Assembly: GCA_020634245.1 (NCBI GenBank)
Contig: JACKCC010000010.1
Coordinates: forward strand, 62,001 to 126,000
Direction of reading: 5' to 3'
Length of the DNA: 64,000 bases
DNA from: Ardenticatenaceae bacterium
GTDB taxonomy: Bacteria; Chloroflexota; Anaerolineae; Promineifilales; Promineifilaceae
Part shown: one piece after another, positions 52,115 through 60,962 of the stretch
How the letters are laid out: each line of letters starts with the position of its first letter
How positions within the stretch are numbered: the stretch's first letter is position 1
Notes under the pieces: model-generated
What the model was told of the DNA's origin: nothing
The model's database searches: none
The model's input: the letters and a program-made list of their open reading frames with translations, nothing else
Program-made: the position numbers and the translations under genes

Positions 52115-52524
52115 CTACTCCTCCTGGAAAACTGCGAAGATTAGGAGATTGTCAAGATCGAGTCGACCCTCGTCATCTCCTAATCTCCGCTTGTGCCAGT
52201 TTGGATGAAGAGCCTTTTCCATCCTGTCAAGATTGTATCAAGAGGGTACAAATCCAAGCAACAGTAAATCAAAAACTGCTTGCCTTCAACAGGTTCAGGC
52301 AACAGGCTTCGATATGCCTGGATGTCGGCTTCAACAAGCCCAGCCACCGATCAATACAATCAAACAAAACATAAATGACATCCTGGCGATAAATTCTTGT
52401 GACCGATTAGCCAGGAATGTGTCTACCTTTACAGATTGTAGGCAAAACGTATGGAATTATTTAAGGAAATACTTTAGACTATGGGAGATGGAATAATCGG
52501 ATTCCACTCGCGCCCTTTTATTGG
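52115..52524. other. Non-coding spacer with an inverted repeat
   Basis: The first part carries AGATTAGGAGAT (52138-52149) and its exact complement (52175-52186), placed upstream of the SDR gene on the minus strand. The remainder, about 52200-52520, is AT-richer. Only short frames without ribosome-binding sites or recognisable motifs are present, so no gene is called. Confidence 0.5.
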
Positions 52525-52536
52525 TTGGTCATAATT

Positions 52537-52734
52537 GTGAAAACAGCAAAGACAAAAGATGGTAAATTAATCACAGCATCGGAAACGGCACCAGAGGAAG
52601 CAATTTGTCCGTATTGTGGCGGGGCAGTTACTTTACGCAGCCGCAGCACGATGAATGGCGGCAAAAAATCCTATTACTGGCGTCATCTCAACAATCAAAA
52701 TCGAAATTGCAGCGGCCGTTACCGCGTTGTGTAA
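52537..52734 (+). CDS. Small zinc-ribbon-like protein (about 65 aa)
   Basis: The product contains ICPYCGGAVTLRSRS, then YYWRHLNNQNRNC. This CPxC...H...C layout resembles the N-terminal zinc-binding part of CoiA-like and related nucleic-acid-associated proteins. The start is uncertain (GTG 52537, or TTG 52525 upstream), and neither has a clear ribosome-binding site. It ends 12 bases before the SRAP gene and may be co-transcribed with it. Confidence 0.5.
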   Translation: MKTAKTKDGKLITASETAPEEAICPYCGGAVTLRSRSTMNGGKKSYYWRHLNNQNRNCSGRYRVV

Positions 52735-52746
52735 GGAATACAATTT

Positions 52747-53418
52747 ATGTGCGGACGTTTCGCGTTAATTGTTTCGGGGGAAGCAGTCGCCGAGCAATTT
52801 GAGCTGGCAGATACGCCATTTCTGGCTCCGCGCTACAACATTGCCCCCACGCAGCCGGTAGCGGCCGTCCGTTTGGGTCCGCATTCGGGCCAGCGGGAAT
52901 TGACTCACTTCCACTGGGGATTGATCCCTTCCTGGGCCAAAGATCCTTCGATGAGTGCCCGGATGATCAATGCCCGCGCCGAAACGGTGACCGACAAACC
53001 CGCATTTCGGGCGGCATTCAAGCGGCGGCGCTGTTTGATTCCGGCCAGCGGCTTTTATGAATGGCAGCAAATTGGCGGCGGCAAGCAGCCAATGTTCATT
53101 CAAGCGCAAGACGGGGGCCTGCTGGCCCTGGCCGGGTTGTGGGAAACCTGGCACACGCCCGACGGCGGCGAAATCGATTCGTGCACCATCCTGACCACGG
53201 CACCGAACGAGTTGATGGCTTCTATCCACAATCGGATGCCCGTTATTATTGAACCGGCCGATTACGATTTGTGGCTTTATCCCGGTGACCGGCCAGAAGA
53301 TGGGCTGCATTTGTTACGGCCGTATCCTGCCCGGAAAATGGCCGCCTACCCCGTCAACACCCACGTCAACAGCCCGCGTAACGACGATGCCCGGTGCATC
53401 CAACCTTTGGCATCATAG
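52747..53418 (+). CDS. SOS response-associated peptidase / abasic-site protein (SRAP, YedK/HMCES family)
   Basis: This 223-residue protein starts MCGRFALI, exposing the catalytic Cys2 that forms a thiazolidine link with abasic sites in single-stranded DNA. Other SRAP landmarks are RYNIAPTQP, FHWGLIPSWAKD, MINARAETV, CLIPASGFYEW, GLWETW and SIHNRMPVII (with the conserved histidine). It protects DNA at replication forks. AAGGA stands nine bases before the ATG. The following LLM oxidoreductase gene starts 19 bases after its stop. Confidence 0.94.
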   Translation: MCGRFALIVSGEAVAEQFELADTPFLAPRYNIAPTQPVAAVRLGPHSGQRELTHFHWGLIPSWAKDPSMSARMINARAETVTDKPAFRAAFKRRRCLIPASGFYEWQQIGGGKQPMFIQAQDGGLLALAGLWETWHTPDGGEIDSCTILTTAPNELMASIHNRMPVIIEPADYDLWLYPGDRPEDGLHLLRPYPARKMAAYPVNTHVNSPRNDDARCIQPLAS

Positions 53419-53437
53419 AATCTTCGAGGCAGCCTAC

Positions 53438-54301
53438 ATGAAAATCGGCATTGTTTTTCCCCAAATCGAGTTTGGCCATGATCCGGCTGCCGTTGTCGAC
53501 TATGCGCAAACGATTGAGGCGCTGGGGTTTACTCACATCCTGGCTTACGATCACGTCCTGGGTGCCAATCCCGACCGGCCCGGCGGCTGGCAGGGACCGT
53601 ACACCTACAAAAATCCGTTCCTTGATCCCTTTGTTTTGTTCAGCTTCATGGCCGCGGTCACGCAAACCATCGAGTTTGTGACCGGCATTTTGATTTTGCC
53701 ACAGCGGGAAACGGCCGTTGTCGCCAAACAAGCAGCTACATTGGACGTGTTGAGCAACGGCCGTCTCCGTCTCGGCGTCGGCATTGGCTGGAACAAAGTC
53801 GAGTACATCGCCCTCAACCAGGATTTTCACACCCGGGGCCAGCGCATCGAAGAGCAGATTGATGTCCTGCGCCAATTGTGGACGCATGACTTGATCACGT
53901 ATGACGGTCACTGGCACACCATTCCCGATGCCGGTATCAACCCCCGGCCCGCCCGCCCCATTCCCATCTGGTTTGGTGGTCATGCCGATGCTGTCTTACG
54001 CCGTGTAGCCCAAATGGGCGATGGCTGGCTGCCTAACTACCGCACTCCGGACCAGGCCCAGTCGGCACTGATAAAGTTGGATGCGTATTTGGGGGAAAAC
54101 GGCCGTTCCCGCAGCAACATCGGCATCGAACCCCGGCTCAGTTATGGCAGCGGCAACCCCGATGAGTGGCGGCAAATCATCGCCGACTGGCAGGCTGCTG
54201 GCGCAAACCACATCTCCCTCAATACCATATACCTGGGCTTCGAGACCCCGGCGCAGCACATCAACGCCATCCGCAAATTCGCCGAAGCTGTGCTTGAGTG
54301 A
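53438..54301 (+). CDS. LLM-class (luciferase-like, probably F420-dependent) oxidoreductase
   Basis: The protein has 287 residues from ATG 53438 (MKIGIVFPQIEFG). The bacterial luciferase-like TIM barrel shows AQTIEALGFTHILAYDHVLG, ILILPQRETAVVAKQAATLD, LGVGIGWNKVEYIAL and IPIWFGGHADAVLRRVAQMG, typical of TIGR03619-like F420-dependent enzymes. Flavin use cannot be excluded. The frame open from 53249 overlaps the SRAP gene in another phase and is rejected. The substrate is unknown. Confidence 0.88.
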   Translation: MKIGIVFPQIEFGHDPAAVVDYAQTIEALGFTHILAYDHVLGANPDRPGGWQGPYTYKNPFLDPFVLFSFMAAVTQTIEFVTGILILPQRETAVVAKQAATLDVLSNGRLRLGVGIGWNKVEYIALNQDFHTRGQRIEEQIDVLRQLWTHDLITYDGHWHTIPDAGINPRPARPIPIWFGGHADAVLRRVAQMGDGWLPNYRTPDQAQSALIKLDAYLGENGRSRSNIGIEPRLSYGSGNPDEWRQIIADWQAAGANHISLNTIYLGFETPAQHINAIRKFAEAVLE

Positions 54302-54306
54302 CAAGA

Positions 54307-54369
54307 AGTGCCAGGCACTGAGCGTTTCCGCCCAGTTTGAACAAGGTCTTGTGCCCAGTGCCTGACACT
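54307..54369. repeat. Inverted repeat AGTGCCAGGCACTG type
   Basis: The arms at 54307-54320 and 54356-54369 pair with one mismatch. Each arm also contains a self-complementary GTGCCxxGCAC core. It lies between the LLM oxidoreductase and NifU-C genes, shortly after a stop codon. Confidence 0.58.
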
Positions 54370-54463
54370 ACACACAAAAAATCCAAAATCCCCCTTCACA
54401 AATCAGCCCGAACAGGCTATGCTATAAAATATCAGTTTCAGCCGAAAAAAGGAGATGAAACAC

Positions 54464-54742
54464 ATGACACTCTATGCACAAGATAAACCTTCTTCCAACG
54501 ATATTCTCAACGAAGTATCCGATATTGAACGCATGAAAGCCCTGATCCAAACTATCAGCGCCTACATCGAACATTATCATGGCGGCGCGGTTGAGATGGT
54601 CGCTTATGAAGATAACAGGCTCAAAGTTAAGATGACCGGCGCTTGCCAGGGCTGTGCGCTGGCCCCGGCCACGCTGCACGGCTGGGTCGAAGGCACAGTC
54701 AAACAATTCTTCCCCTATCTGGAGAGCGTCGAGGCCGTTTAG
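54464..54742 (+). CDS. NifU C-terminal-domain iron-sulfur scaffold protein
   Basis: The protein has 92 residues from ATG 54464 (MTLYAQDK), nine bases after AAGGAG; the ATG at 54455 abuts the ribosome-binding site and is unlikely. The Nfu domain is seen as IQTISAYIEHYHGGAVEMVA, then MTGACQGCALAPATLHGWVE (CxxC for Fe-S transfer) and FPYLESVEAV. It would carry assembled [4Fe-4S] clusters to apoproteins such as the radical SAM enzyme family. It is monocistronic by appearance. Confidence 0.9.
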   Translation: MTLYAQDKPSSNDILNEVSDIERMKALIQTISAYIEHYHGGAVEMVAYEDNRLKVKMTGACQGCALAPATLHGWVEGTVKQFFPYLESVEAV

Positions 54743-54890
54743 ATACAAAATCCTGTCATATCAACAAATGTAGCGCGGAGGTTTTCTCCGCGCTGTTGTC
54801 ACCGTTAAAATTTCTCCCCGCGGTCGAAATGACAGCCTGCCAACAGCCAGGATTCTAAATTCCCGTTTTTTTGATTACAATATCATTACT

Positions 54891-56969
54891 ATGCGTGAAC
54901 GATTGGGTTTGCATTTGTACAGTTTGACGGTGCAGATGATATTGAGCTACATCGGCCTGGTGCTGTTAACGGCCGTAGCCCTGGGCATCCCGGCTATCTG
55001 GCTCATCCGCAACCAGATCGAAGAGCAGGCCTGGGCACGCCTGGACCAGGGCAGCCGGGCGACAGCTGCCTTGTTCGCCGGTTGGCGAGGTAAGGTAGAC
55101 GATTTGGCCGCGCTCACCAGCCAGCGCCCTACCCTGCAAACCCTGCTGGCTGCCGAAGACCAATCTGCTTTGCTCGATTATTTGCAAATTCTTCGGGCAG
55201 ACACTGAACTCGACTTGTTACTCGTCTGTCATGAAGATCAATTAATTGCTCAGGAAGGAACGGCCGTTCCTTCCAATATCTGCCAAACTTATCTGACCGC
55301 CGGTTACTACAATCTCGCCCAGCAAAATGACAAGTCCGCTATCTGGTTGTTATCTGGCCACAACATAATCCATGAAAGTGAACTGCTGGGACAAGTCATC
55401 GCTGGCGTAGCCCTGGACCAAACATTTTTACAAAACATGCAAGCCCAAACCGGACTGGAACACAGCTTATTTCCCAACGGACACTCTGTCGTAGGCGATT
55501 TATCCGCCGGAAGGATTGATTCAGCTAAATTTGTACAAAACGGCCGTTCTTACTACGCTGCCCCCATCCCTCTGACCCCGGCCGGAGCGGCACCGCCATT
55601 CAATCTGGCCGACCGCGCCGCCCTGGACGTGACCGACATCGTCGCCACCGAACGGAGCCTCATGGGCATCCTCATCGGCGGCATCGGGCTGATTACCCTG
55701 GTCGGGTCGGCGCTGGGGTTGGTGCTGGCCCGGCGCATCGGCCGCCCGCTGGCTCAACTAGCCGACGCCGCTGACGTCATCAGTCAGGGTGAACTGGCCC
55801 AACCCATCACTGTGCGCAGCGGCATCCGGCAGGTTTCACAGGTCGCTCAGGCACTGGAACAAGCCCGCAGCGAACTCCAGCAAACCATTCACGAACTGCG
55901 CCAGGCCAAAGCCTGGACTGATCATCTATTAGATTCGATTGTGGAAGGGATTGTAACGCTGGATGACAACGGCCGTATCACCTTCTTCAGTCCGGGCGCA
56001 GAACGTATCACCGGCTGGAAACAAAGCGAGGCCATTGGCCGCAGCCTGGACGACATCTGCCTCATTGCCAACAGCGACGAACCCTTCAGCCGCCGCCTGC
56101 CCGCCCCCGGCAAACGGCAAAAAGTAACCGTGCAGCTAACCAGACGGCAGGCTACCCTGGCCATCACCGGCGCGCACCTCACCCTACCCACCGCCGGGCA
56201 CAGCGGCCCGGCCCTGGTCTTGCGCGATGTCACTGAAGGCGAAGTGATGCACCGGCTGCTGGGCGAATTTTTGGCCAACATCACCCACGAATTTCGCACC
56301 CCGCTCACTGCCCTGGCTGTTTCGGCCGAACTGCTGCTAGAACAAGCGCCCGAACTGCACCCCGACGAATTGCACGAACTGTTGACCTCACTGCACCTGG
56401 GCATTTTGGGGTTACAAACCTTGATCGATAACCTGCTGGAAAGCGCCCGCCTGGAAGCAGGCCGCTTCGACATTCGGCCGCAGCCTTCGGATTTGGGCGA
56501 AATGATTGCCGAGGCCACGCGCATCATGCAGCCACTGCAAGGCAAGTACGGCCACCAACTGCTGGTGGAACTGCCGGGAACGATTCCCATTGTGCAGGCT
56601 GATGCCCGGCGCGTGGTGCAGGTTCTGGTAAACTTATTGTCCAACGCCATCAAATACAGCCCGGATGGATCGGAAATTGGGCTGGCGATCACGGCCGTAC
56701 CAGATAGAGATGATACGGCCGTTCCCCACTGGATCAAAATTAGCATCGCCGATCGCGGGCCGGGTGTACCGGCCGATTTCCAGGCCCAGGCATTCCAACC
56801 CTTCGCCCATCCGCAGGCCGTCGAAAATTCGGTACGGCACGGCGTGGGATTGGGCCTATCGGTCGTCAAAGCCATCGTCGAGGCCCACGGCGGACAGGTT
56901 GGACTGGACGACCGGCACGGCGGCGGTTCGATTTTTTGGTTTACCCTGCCGATAATGAGTGATGAGTGA
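54891..56969 (+). CDS. Transmembrane sensor histidine kinase (HAMP-PAS-HisKA-HATPase)
   Basis: The 692-residue protein has a first span at about 14-38 and an extracytoplasmic sensor domain at 40-255. The second span is at 258-281, HAMP at about 281-333 and PAS at about 345-450 (LLDSIVEGIVTLDDNGRI). The HisKA box is FLANITHEFRTPLTALAVS with H466. The ATPase has LVNLLSNAIKYSPDG (N), IADRGPGVP (G1) and GVGLGLSVVKAIVEAHGG (G2). It pairs with the OmpR-type regulator 42 bases downstream. The external domain lacks cysteine clusters, so the ligand is unknown. The upstream transporter-free context gives no hint, but downstream Na/Pi genes suggest phosphate or ion status. Confidence 0.93.
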   Translation: MRERLGLHLYSLTVQMILSYIGLVLLTAVALGIPAIWLIRNQIEEQAWARLDQGSRATAALFAGWRGKVDDLAALTSQRPTLQTLLAAEDQSALLDYLQILRADTELDLLLVCHEDQLIAQEGTAVPSNICQTYLTAGYYNLAQQNDKSAIWLLSGHNIIHESELLGQVIAGVALDQTFLQNMQAQTGLEHSLFPNGHSVVGDLSAGRIDSAKFVQNGRSYYAAPIPLTPAGAAPPFNLADRAALDVTDIVATERSLMGILIGGIGLITLVGSALGLVLARRIGRPLAQLADAADVISQGELAQPITVRSGIRQVSQVAQALEQARSELQQTIHELRQAKAWTDHLLDSIVEGIVTLDDNGRITFFSPGAERITGWKQSEAIGRSLDDICLIANSDEPFSRRLPAPGKRQKVTVQLTRRQATLAITGAHLTLPTAGHSGPALVLRDVTEGEVMHRLLGEFLANITHEFRTPLTALAVSAELLLEQAPELHPDELHELLTSLHLGILGLQTLIDNLLESARLEAGRFDIRPQPSDLGEMIAEATRIMQPLQGKYGHQLLVELPGTIPIVQADARRVVQVLVNLLSNAIKYSPDGSEIGLAITAVPDRDDTAVPHWIKISIADRGPGVPADFQAQAFQPFAHPQAVENSVRHGVGLGLSVVKAIVEAHGGQVGLDDRHGGGSIFWFTLPIMSDE

Positions 56970-57011
56970 TGAGTGACGCATGACGCATGAAGCTAATGAC
57001 GGATTACACAA

Positions 57012-57707
57012 ATGAAAGCACTTGTTGTAGATGATGACCGCGTTTTGGCCGATCTGATCGCTTTTACGCTGCGGCGCGAAGGCTTCAACGTCAGTCTGGC
57101 TTACAACGGCGAATCCGCCTTGCAATTGTGGCGCGATACACAGCCTGACATCATTGTCCTCGATTTGAATCTGCCCCAGGTTGATGGTTTCACCGTCTGC
57201 CGCCAGATTCGTGCTGAAGAGGAGACGCCCATCATCATGCTCACCGTGCGCAGCGAGGAGGATGACATTGTGCGCGGCCTGGAATTGGGGGCTGACGATT
57301 ACATTGCCAAACCGTTCAGCCCGCGCCAACTGGTAGCCCGGGTTCAGGCTGTGCTGCGGCGGGCAGGGAAAACGGCCGTTCCCGGCATCTTCCAGGCCGG
57401 TCCATTAACACTGGACTCAGGCCGCCGCGAAGTGCAGGTTAACAAAGGGAAACCCATCAGCCTGACCCCGCTGGAAACCCGGCTGCTGCGCTACCTGATG
57501 ACCAACGCCGGGCATGTTCTCACTACCGACGCCATCATTACCCAGGTTTGGGGCGCCGATGGCGGCGACCGGGACATGCTGCGCCAGTTGGTGCGCCGCC
57601 TGCGCCGCAAAATCGAGCCTGACGCCGCCAACCCCGTTTACATTGAAACCGTACCTGGCCTGGGGTATGGCTTTGCCCCGCCTGCCGCCGAGCCGCCGGT
57701 TGAATGA
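57012..57707 (+). CDS. OmpR/PhoB-family response regulator
   Basis: The 231-residue protein has receiver residues D7-D9, phospho-acceptor D51 (IIVLDLNLPQVDG), the LTVRS threonine and the KPFSPRQL lysine. The C-terminal winged helix has LTPLETRLLRYLMTNAGHVL, then RQLVRRLRRKIEPD and IETVPGLGYGF. It follows the kinase directly and probably controls the USP/Na-Pi genes downstream. Confidence 0.94.
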   Translation: MKALVVDDDRVLADLIAFTLRREGFNVSLAYNGESALQLWRDTQPDIIVLDLNLPQVDGFTVCRQIRAEEETPIIMLTVRSEEDDIVRGLELGADDYIAKPFSPRQLVARVQAVLRRAGKTAVPGIFQAGPLTLDSGRREVQVNKGKPISLTPLETRLLRYLMTNAGHVLTTDAIITQVWGADGGDRDMLRQLVRRLRRKIEPDAANPVYIETVPGLGYGFAPPAAEPPVE

Positions 57708-57714
57708 TGATCCG

Positions 57715-57728
57715 CTAACGGCCGTTAG
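57715..57728. repeat. Intergenic example of the ACGGCCGT palindrome (14-bp CTAACGGCCGTTAG)
   Basis: This perfect 14-bp palindrome lies just after the response regulator stop. It is one of roughly 110 ACGGCCGT octamers counted by eye in the window and one of the few entirely between genes. Confidence 0.85.
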
Positions 57729-57887
57729 CAACCCTCCCCTTTCCAACAAAATTTAGTCCATCCCGCTTGACATCCATCTTTTATCACAGGATTGTCACGG
57801 CCGTATCACGATTCCTGTCACCTACCTTTGCTACATTGATTCTGTGAGCGCAGGCCGCACGTCTGCAAACTGGCAGGAGGTCAGGTG

Positions 57888-58724
57888 ATGAATGCTTTAG
57901 AATTTCGCACAAAAAAAACCAGCCCCCCATCCCAACCAGGGGCACCGGCCGCTGAATTATGGTCGGTCAGCACAGCTCGACGGCCGCAAAAGCTTGTTCA
58001 GCCAGCCGGACTTCGCTTGCTGAGCTGCGGGCCAGCCGATGGCAGCCCTGCTTTACTGCCCTACGCCAATTACCTCTGCCACCTGCTAAACGGCCGTTTA
58101 CAACATCTAGTTTTACCAGAGCAGAAGGCGGTAACGGCCGTTGCCCGCGCCGCCGCCCATACTGACCTCATCATTCTGGACGAACCGGAACAATCGCTGG
58201 CGGCTCGTTTATGTTTGGGCCGTCCCGGTCAGAAATTTGCGGCCCAGATGCCGGCCTCTGTCCTGGTAGCCCGCCAGCCGCTCTGGCCGCTGCGCCAACT
58301 GCTTCTGGTTTTGCGACTGGACAATCAGGATGAAACGGCCGTAATTTGGGCCAAACGGTTAGCCCAGACCAGCGGTGCGGCCGTGACGATTTTGCCGCTG
58401 GTACCATCGCTGCCGGCCATGTATGCACCGCGCTCTAACGGCGTTGCCGCTTTACTGTCTTCGCAAACGGCCGCCGGACAGCAAGTCCGGCAGGTAGCCA
58501 AACAGTTGAATGAAGCGCGGATAACGGCCGTTATCCACCTGCGTCAGGGCGAGCCAGACGGGCAAATCAGCCGCGAGATAGAAGCTGGACTGCATGATCT
58601 CGTTGTGATCGGCGCCGAACCAACGATTAAATGGCAGCGCTGGCTGCTGGGCGATCTCGTTTCGCCCTTGCTAAGCTGGATTACCCATCCTGTTCTGGTC
58701 GCCAAACCCACAAAGGCGACCTGA
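57888..58724 (+). CDS. Universal stress protein-like protein (degenerate tandem)
   Basis: The protein has 278 residues from ATG 57888, seven bases after AGGAGG. The C-terminal half matches a UspA fold (LLLVLRLDNQDETAVIWAKR, GAAVTILPLV, EIEAGLHDLVVIGAEP, WITHPVLVAKP). The N-terminal half resembles a second, more diverged copy (LIILDEPE, ASVLVARQP). ATP-binding glycine motifs are weak. It ends one base before the Na/Pi transporter start, so the two are coupled. Confidence 0.75.
   Translation: MNALEFRTKKTSPPSQPGAPAAELWSVSTARRPQKLVQPAGLRLLSCGPADGSPALLPYANYLCHLLNGRLQHLVLPEQKAVTAVARAAAHTDLIILDEPEQSLAARLCLGRPGQKFAAQMPASVLVARQPLWPLRQLLLVLRLDNQDETAVIWAKRLAQTSGAAVTILPLVPSLPAMYAPRSNGVAALLSSQTAAGQQVRQVAKQLNEARITAVIHLRQGEPDGQISREIEAGLHDLVVIGAEPTIKWQRWLLGDLVSPLLSWITHPVLVAKPTKAT
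58519..58536. repeat. 18-bp perfect palindrome built on ACGGCCGT
   Basis: GGATAACGGCCGTTATCC is a perfect 18-bp palindrome within the USP coding sequence, encoding ITAVI in the coding frame. It is the longest copy of the iterated palindrome noticed. Confidence 0.85.
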
Positions 58725-58725
58725 T

Positions 58726-59871
58726 ATGAATAGTCCGGCGGAACATGAATTGATGGTAACGGCCGTAGACACGACCGAACTCCCAACCTTGAGCGATCTC
58801 ACCCTGCCCCAACCGGTACGTACCGCCTGGCGGCGCATTCCCTGGGCCAAAATCGGGCTGTTCGGTCTCAGCCTTTTCCTGTTCATCCTGGCCATTACCT
58901 TGATGAAAGAAGGGGCGCGCGACCTGGCCCCATTGGTGCGCAGTCGGTTCGCCGTCACCAATGCGGCCAACAGCCTGGGATTTGGCTGGTTATTTGCCTA
59001 CGTCATCATGAGCGGTTCGCCGGTCGCCGCTTCCGCCCTGGCCTTTTTCCAGGCCGGCGTACTCGACAAATTGGGTGCTTTTACGATGATTACCGGCAGC
59101 CGTCTGGGAGCCAGTTTCATCGTTTTGTTCATCGGCTTCATATATGTGTTGCGCGGCCGCAGCCGCAGCAACAGCCTAAGCATGGGCCTCCTCTCATTAA
59201 GCGTGACCGGCACAACCTATCTGGCAGCGCTGCTAATCGGCTATACACTTTTGCGCATCGGCACCCTAGATCAGTTACAGATGCACTCCGGCCTGCTGCT
59301 GACATCTGTCACCGAACTTATTTTTGATCCTGTTGCCGCTTTTTTGACCGGGTTTTTACCCAATTGGACTCTGTTTTTGATTGGTCTGGGCATCATCATG
59401 GTCAGTTTTAACCTGTTTGACCGCTGCCTGCCGCAAATGACGCTGAAAGAAAGTCAGCTAGGGCGCATGTCACGCCTCGTTTACCGGCCCTGGGTGATGT
59501 TTCTGCTGGGCGGAGCCATTACGATGGTGTCGATGTCGGTCAGTGTTTCGTTAAGCGTCCTGATTCCGTTGAGTCATCGCGGATTTGTGCGCCGCGAGAA
59601 TGTGATTCCCTACATCATGGGAGCCAATATCACCACCTTCATCGATACCCTGCTGGCGGCTGTGCTGCTGAACAATCCCCAGGCATTTACGATTGTGCTG
59701 GTGGAAATGATCAGTATCACTATTGTCTCAGTGCTGCTCCTGCTGACTATTTTCCGGCGTTATGAGCGGGCGATGTTGAATTTTGTGGCCTGGGTTACGG
59801 CCGATAATCGCCATCTGGCCCTATTCATGGTGGTGATTTTGGTGGTTCCATTTGTTTTGATGCTGCTGTAG
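58726..59871 (+). CDS. Na/Pi-cotransporter-like membrane protein
   Basis: The 381-residue protein has about eight to nine transmembrane segments. Two inverted PF02690-like repeats show FGWLFAYVIMSGSPVAASAL with TMITGSRLGASFIVLFIG, and GGAITMVSMSVSVSLSVLIP with IPYIMGANITTFIDTLLAAV. These correspond to the repeated QSSS-like motifs of NptA-type sodium-phosphate symporters, although the glutamine is not retained. It starts one base after a USP gene, and another USP follows. The substrate may be phosphate or another anion. Confidence 0.8.
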   Translation: MNSPAEHELMVTAVDTTELPTLSDLTLPQPVRTAWRRIPWAKIGLFGLSLFLFILAITLMKEGARDLAPLVRSRFAVTNAANSLGFGWLFAYVIMSGSPVAASALAFFQAGVLDKLGAFTMITGSRLGASFIVLFIGFIYVLRGRSRSNSLSMGLLSLSVTGTTYLAALLIGYTLLRIGTLDQLQMHSGLLLTSVTELIFDPVAAFLTGFLPNWTLFLIGLGIIMVSFNLFDRCLPQMTLKESQLGRMSRLVYRPWVMFLLGGAITMVSMSVSVSLSVLIPLSHRGFVRRENVIPYIMGANITTFIDTLLAAVLLNNPQAFTIVLVEMISITIVSVLLLLTIFRRYERAMLNFVAWVTADNRHLALFMVVILVVPFVLMLL

Positions 59872-59931
59872 GTGATTTAGGGTGGGGATTAAGAGATTAT
59901 TTGGTTTTTGGGGATTTTAGGGGTAATGCGC

Positions 59932-59980
59932 GGTTGCGAAGTTGCAAGGTTACAGATGCCCACTCCGCAACTTTGCAACG
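59932..59980. repeat. GTTGCGAAGTTGCAAG / GCAACTTTGCAAC word palindrome
   Basis: The arms pair imperfectly between the Na/Pi transporter and the second USP gene. They use the same words as 13958-14027. No T-tract follows. Confidence 0.48.
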
Positions 59981-60013
59981 AAACCCCCAGTCTCCGCCTT
60001 TTTGAGGGATTTC

Positions 60014-60820
60014 ATGCGAATTTTGATTGCTGTAAATACGGGTAAACAGGGGGCAACGGCCGTTGCCTGGGGAAACTTACTGGCTCAATTTACCGGCGCA
60101 ACACCCACCTTATTGACAGTCGTCAAACAAAAGTCCATGCGACGGCAGGCGGGCACTGACTTGGAAAAGATGGCCGAAATGATGACCACCGGTCCAGTCG
60201 TACCTCCAATCAAGGTAGCGGTGGGCCGGATTGTGGACGAAATTGTGTACGAAGCCAACAATGGACAATACGATCTGTTAGTGGTGGGTACACGGCCGTT
60301 TCCTTCCCTCATCAAGCGTTTTTCAGGCCAAGTAACCGAACGTGTTTTACAGCAGGCACCCTGTCCCATTTTCATCGCCAAAAACAATCCCGAAGGTTTA
60401 CACCGGTTTCTTATTTGCGAAGGCGGGCGAGAACCATCGCTGCTGAAACGATTTATTACTAAATTACCAATGCTCATCCAGGACGGTACGGAAATCAAGA
60501 TTTTACACGTGATGTCACAAATTTTGGCCAATCCGGCCGGGACTGGCTGGGAATTGCAAGCCGATGCCCAGGCCCTGATCGAGGGTAAAGCGCCGGAAGG
60601 GGAACTGCTGCAAGAGGACGTGAAACTGCTGGCCGTTGCTCCGATACCGGTGTTCACTGAGATACGGCACGGGCTGGTGGTGGATGAGATTGTAGCCGAG
60701 GCGGGAAACGGCCGTTACGATCTCATCGTCATTGGCCGGCATCAAGGTAACGGTTGGTGGCTGGCCGACTTGATGAACCAGATTGTGGCCCAGGCCGACC
60801 GTTCGGTGCTGGTAATTTGA
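60014..60820 (+). CDS. Tandem universal stress protein
   Basis: The protein has 268 residues from ATG 60014 (MRILIAVNTGKQG), behind GAGGGA; the open frame from 59942 has no support. There are two UspA-like halves. The first has ILIAVNTGKQGATAVAWG, NNGQYDLLVVGTRPF, FSGQVTERVLQQAPCPIFI (GxxxxxxVxxxAxCPV-type nucleotide loop). The second has GNGRYDLIVIGRHQG and QIVAQADRSVLVI. Probably soluble and ATP- or AMP-binding, acting with the neighbouring transporter. Confidence 0.85.
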   Translation: MRILIAVNTGKQGATAVAWGNLLAQFTGATPTLLTVVKQKSMRRQAGTDLEKMAEMMTTGPVVPPIKVAVGRIVDEIVYEANNGQYDLLVVGTRPFPSLIKRFSGQVTERVLQQAPCPIFIAKNNPEGLHRFLICEGGREPSLLKRFITKLPMLIQDGTEIKILHVMSQILANPAGTGWELQADAQALIEGKAPEGELLQEDVKLLAVAPIPVFTEIRHGLVVDEIVAEAGNGRYDLIVIGRHQGNGWWLADLMNQIVAQADRSVLVI

Positions 60821-60832
60821 GAAGGGAACAGG

Positions 60833-60884
60833 ACGTCATGCGTCATACGTCAAGCGTCAGGGGGTGATGCATGACGCATGACGT
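60833..60884. repeat. 14-bp inverted repeat ACGTCATGCGTCAT
   Basis: The exact arms at 60833-60846 and 60871-60884 have further GTCAAGCGTCA words in the loop. It belongs to the ATGACGCATGAC family found at 8735-8813 and 10717-10767. It follows the USP stop by 12 bases. Confidence 0.6.
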
Positions 60885-60962
60885 TGTGACTTATGAGCCA
60901 TTACGTGAGCTTTTCCTCATTTTCAGTTTACAAGCCTTGACCGTTGCGCCTAAAATGGAGTG

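Noticed and set aside
52233..52496. 87-codon frame in the spacer before the zinc-ribbon gene
   Set aside because: There is no RBS, no family pattern and an AT-rich spacer composition.
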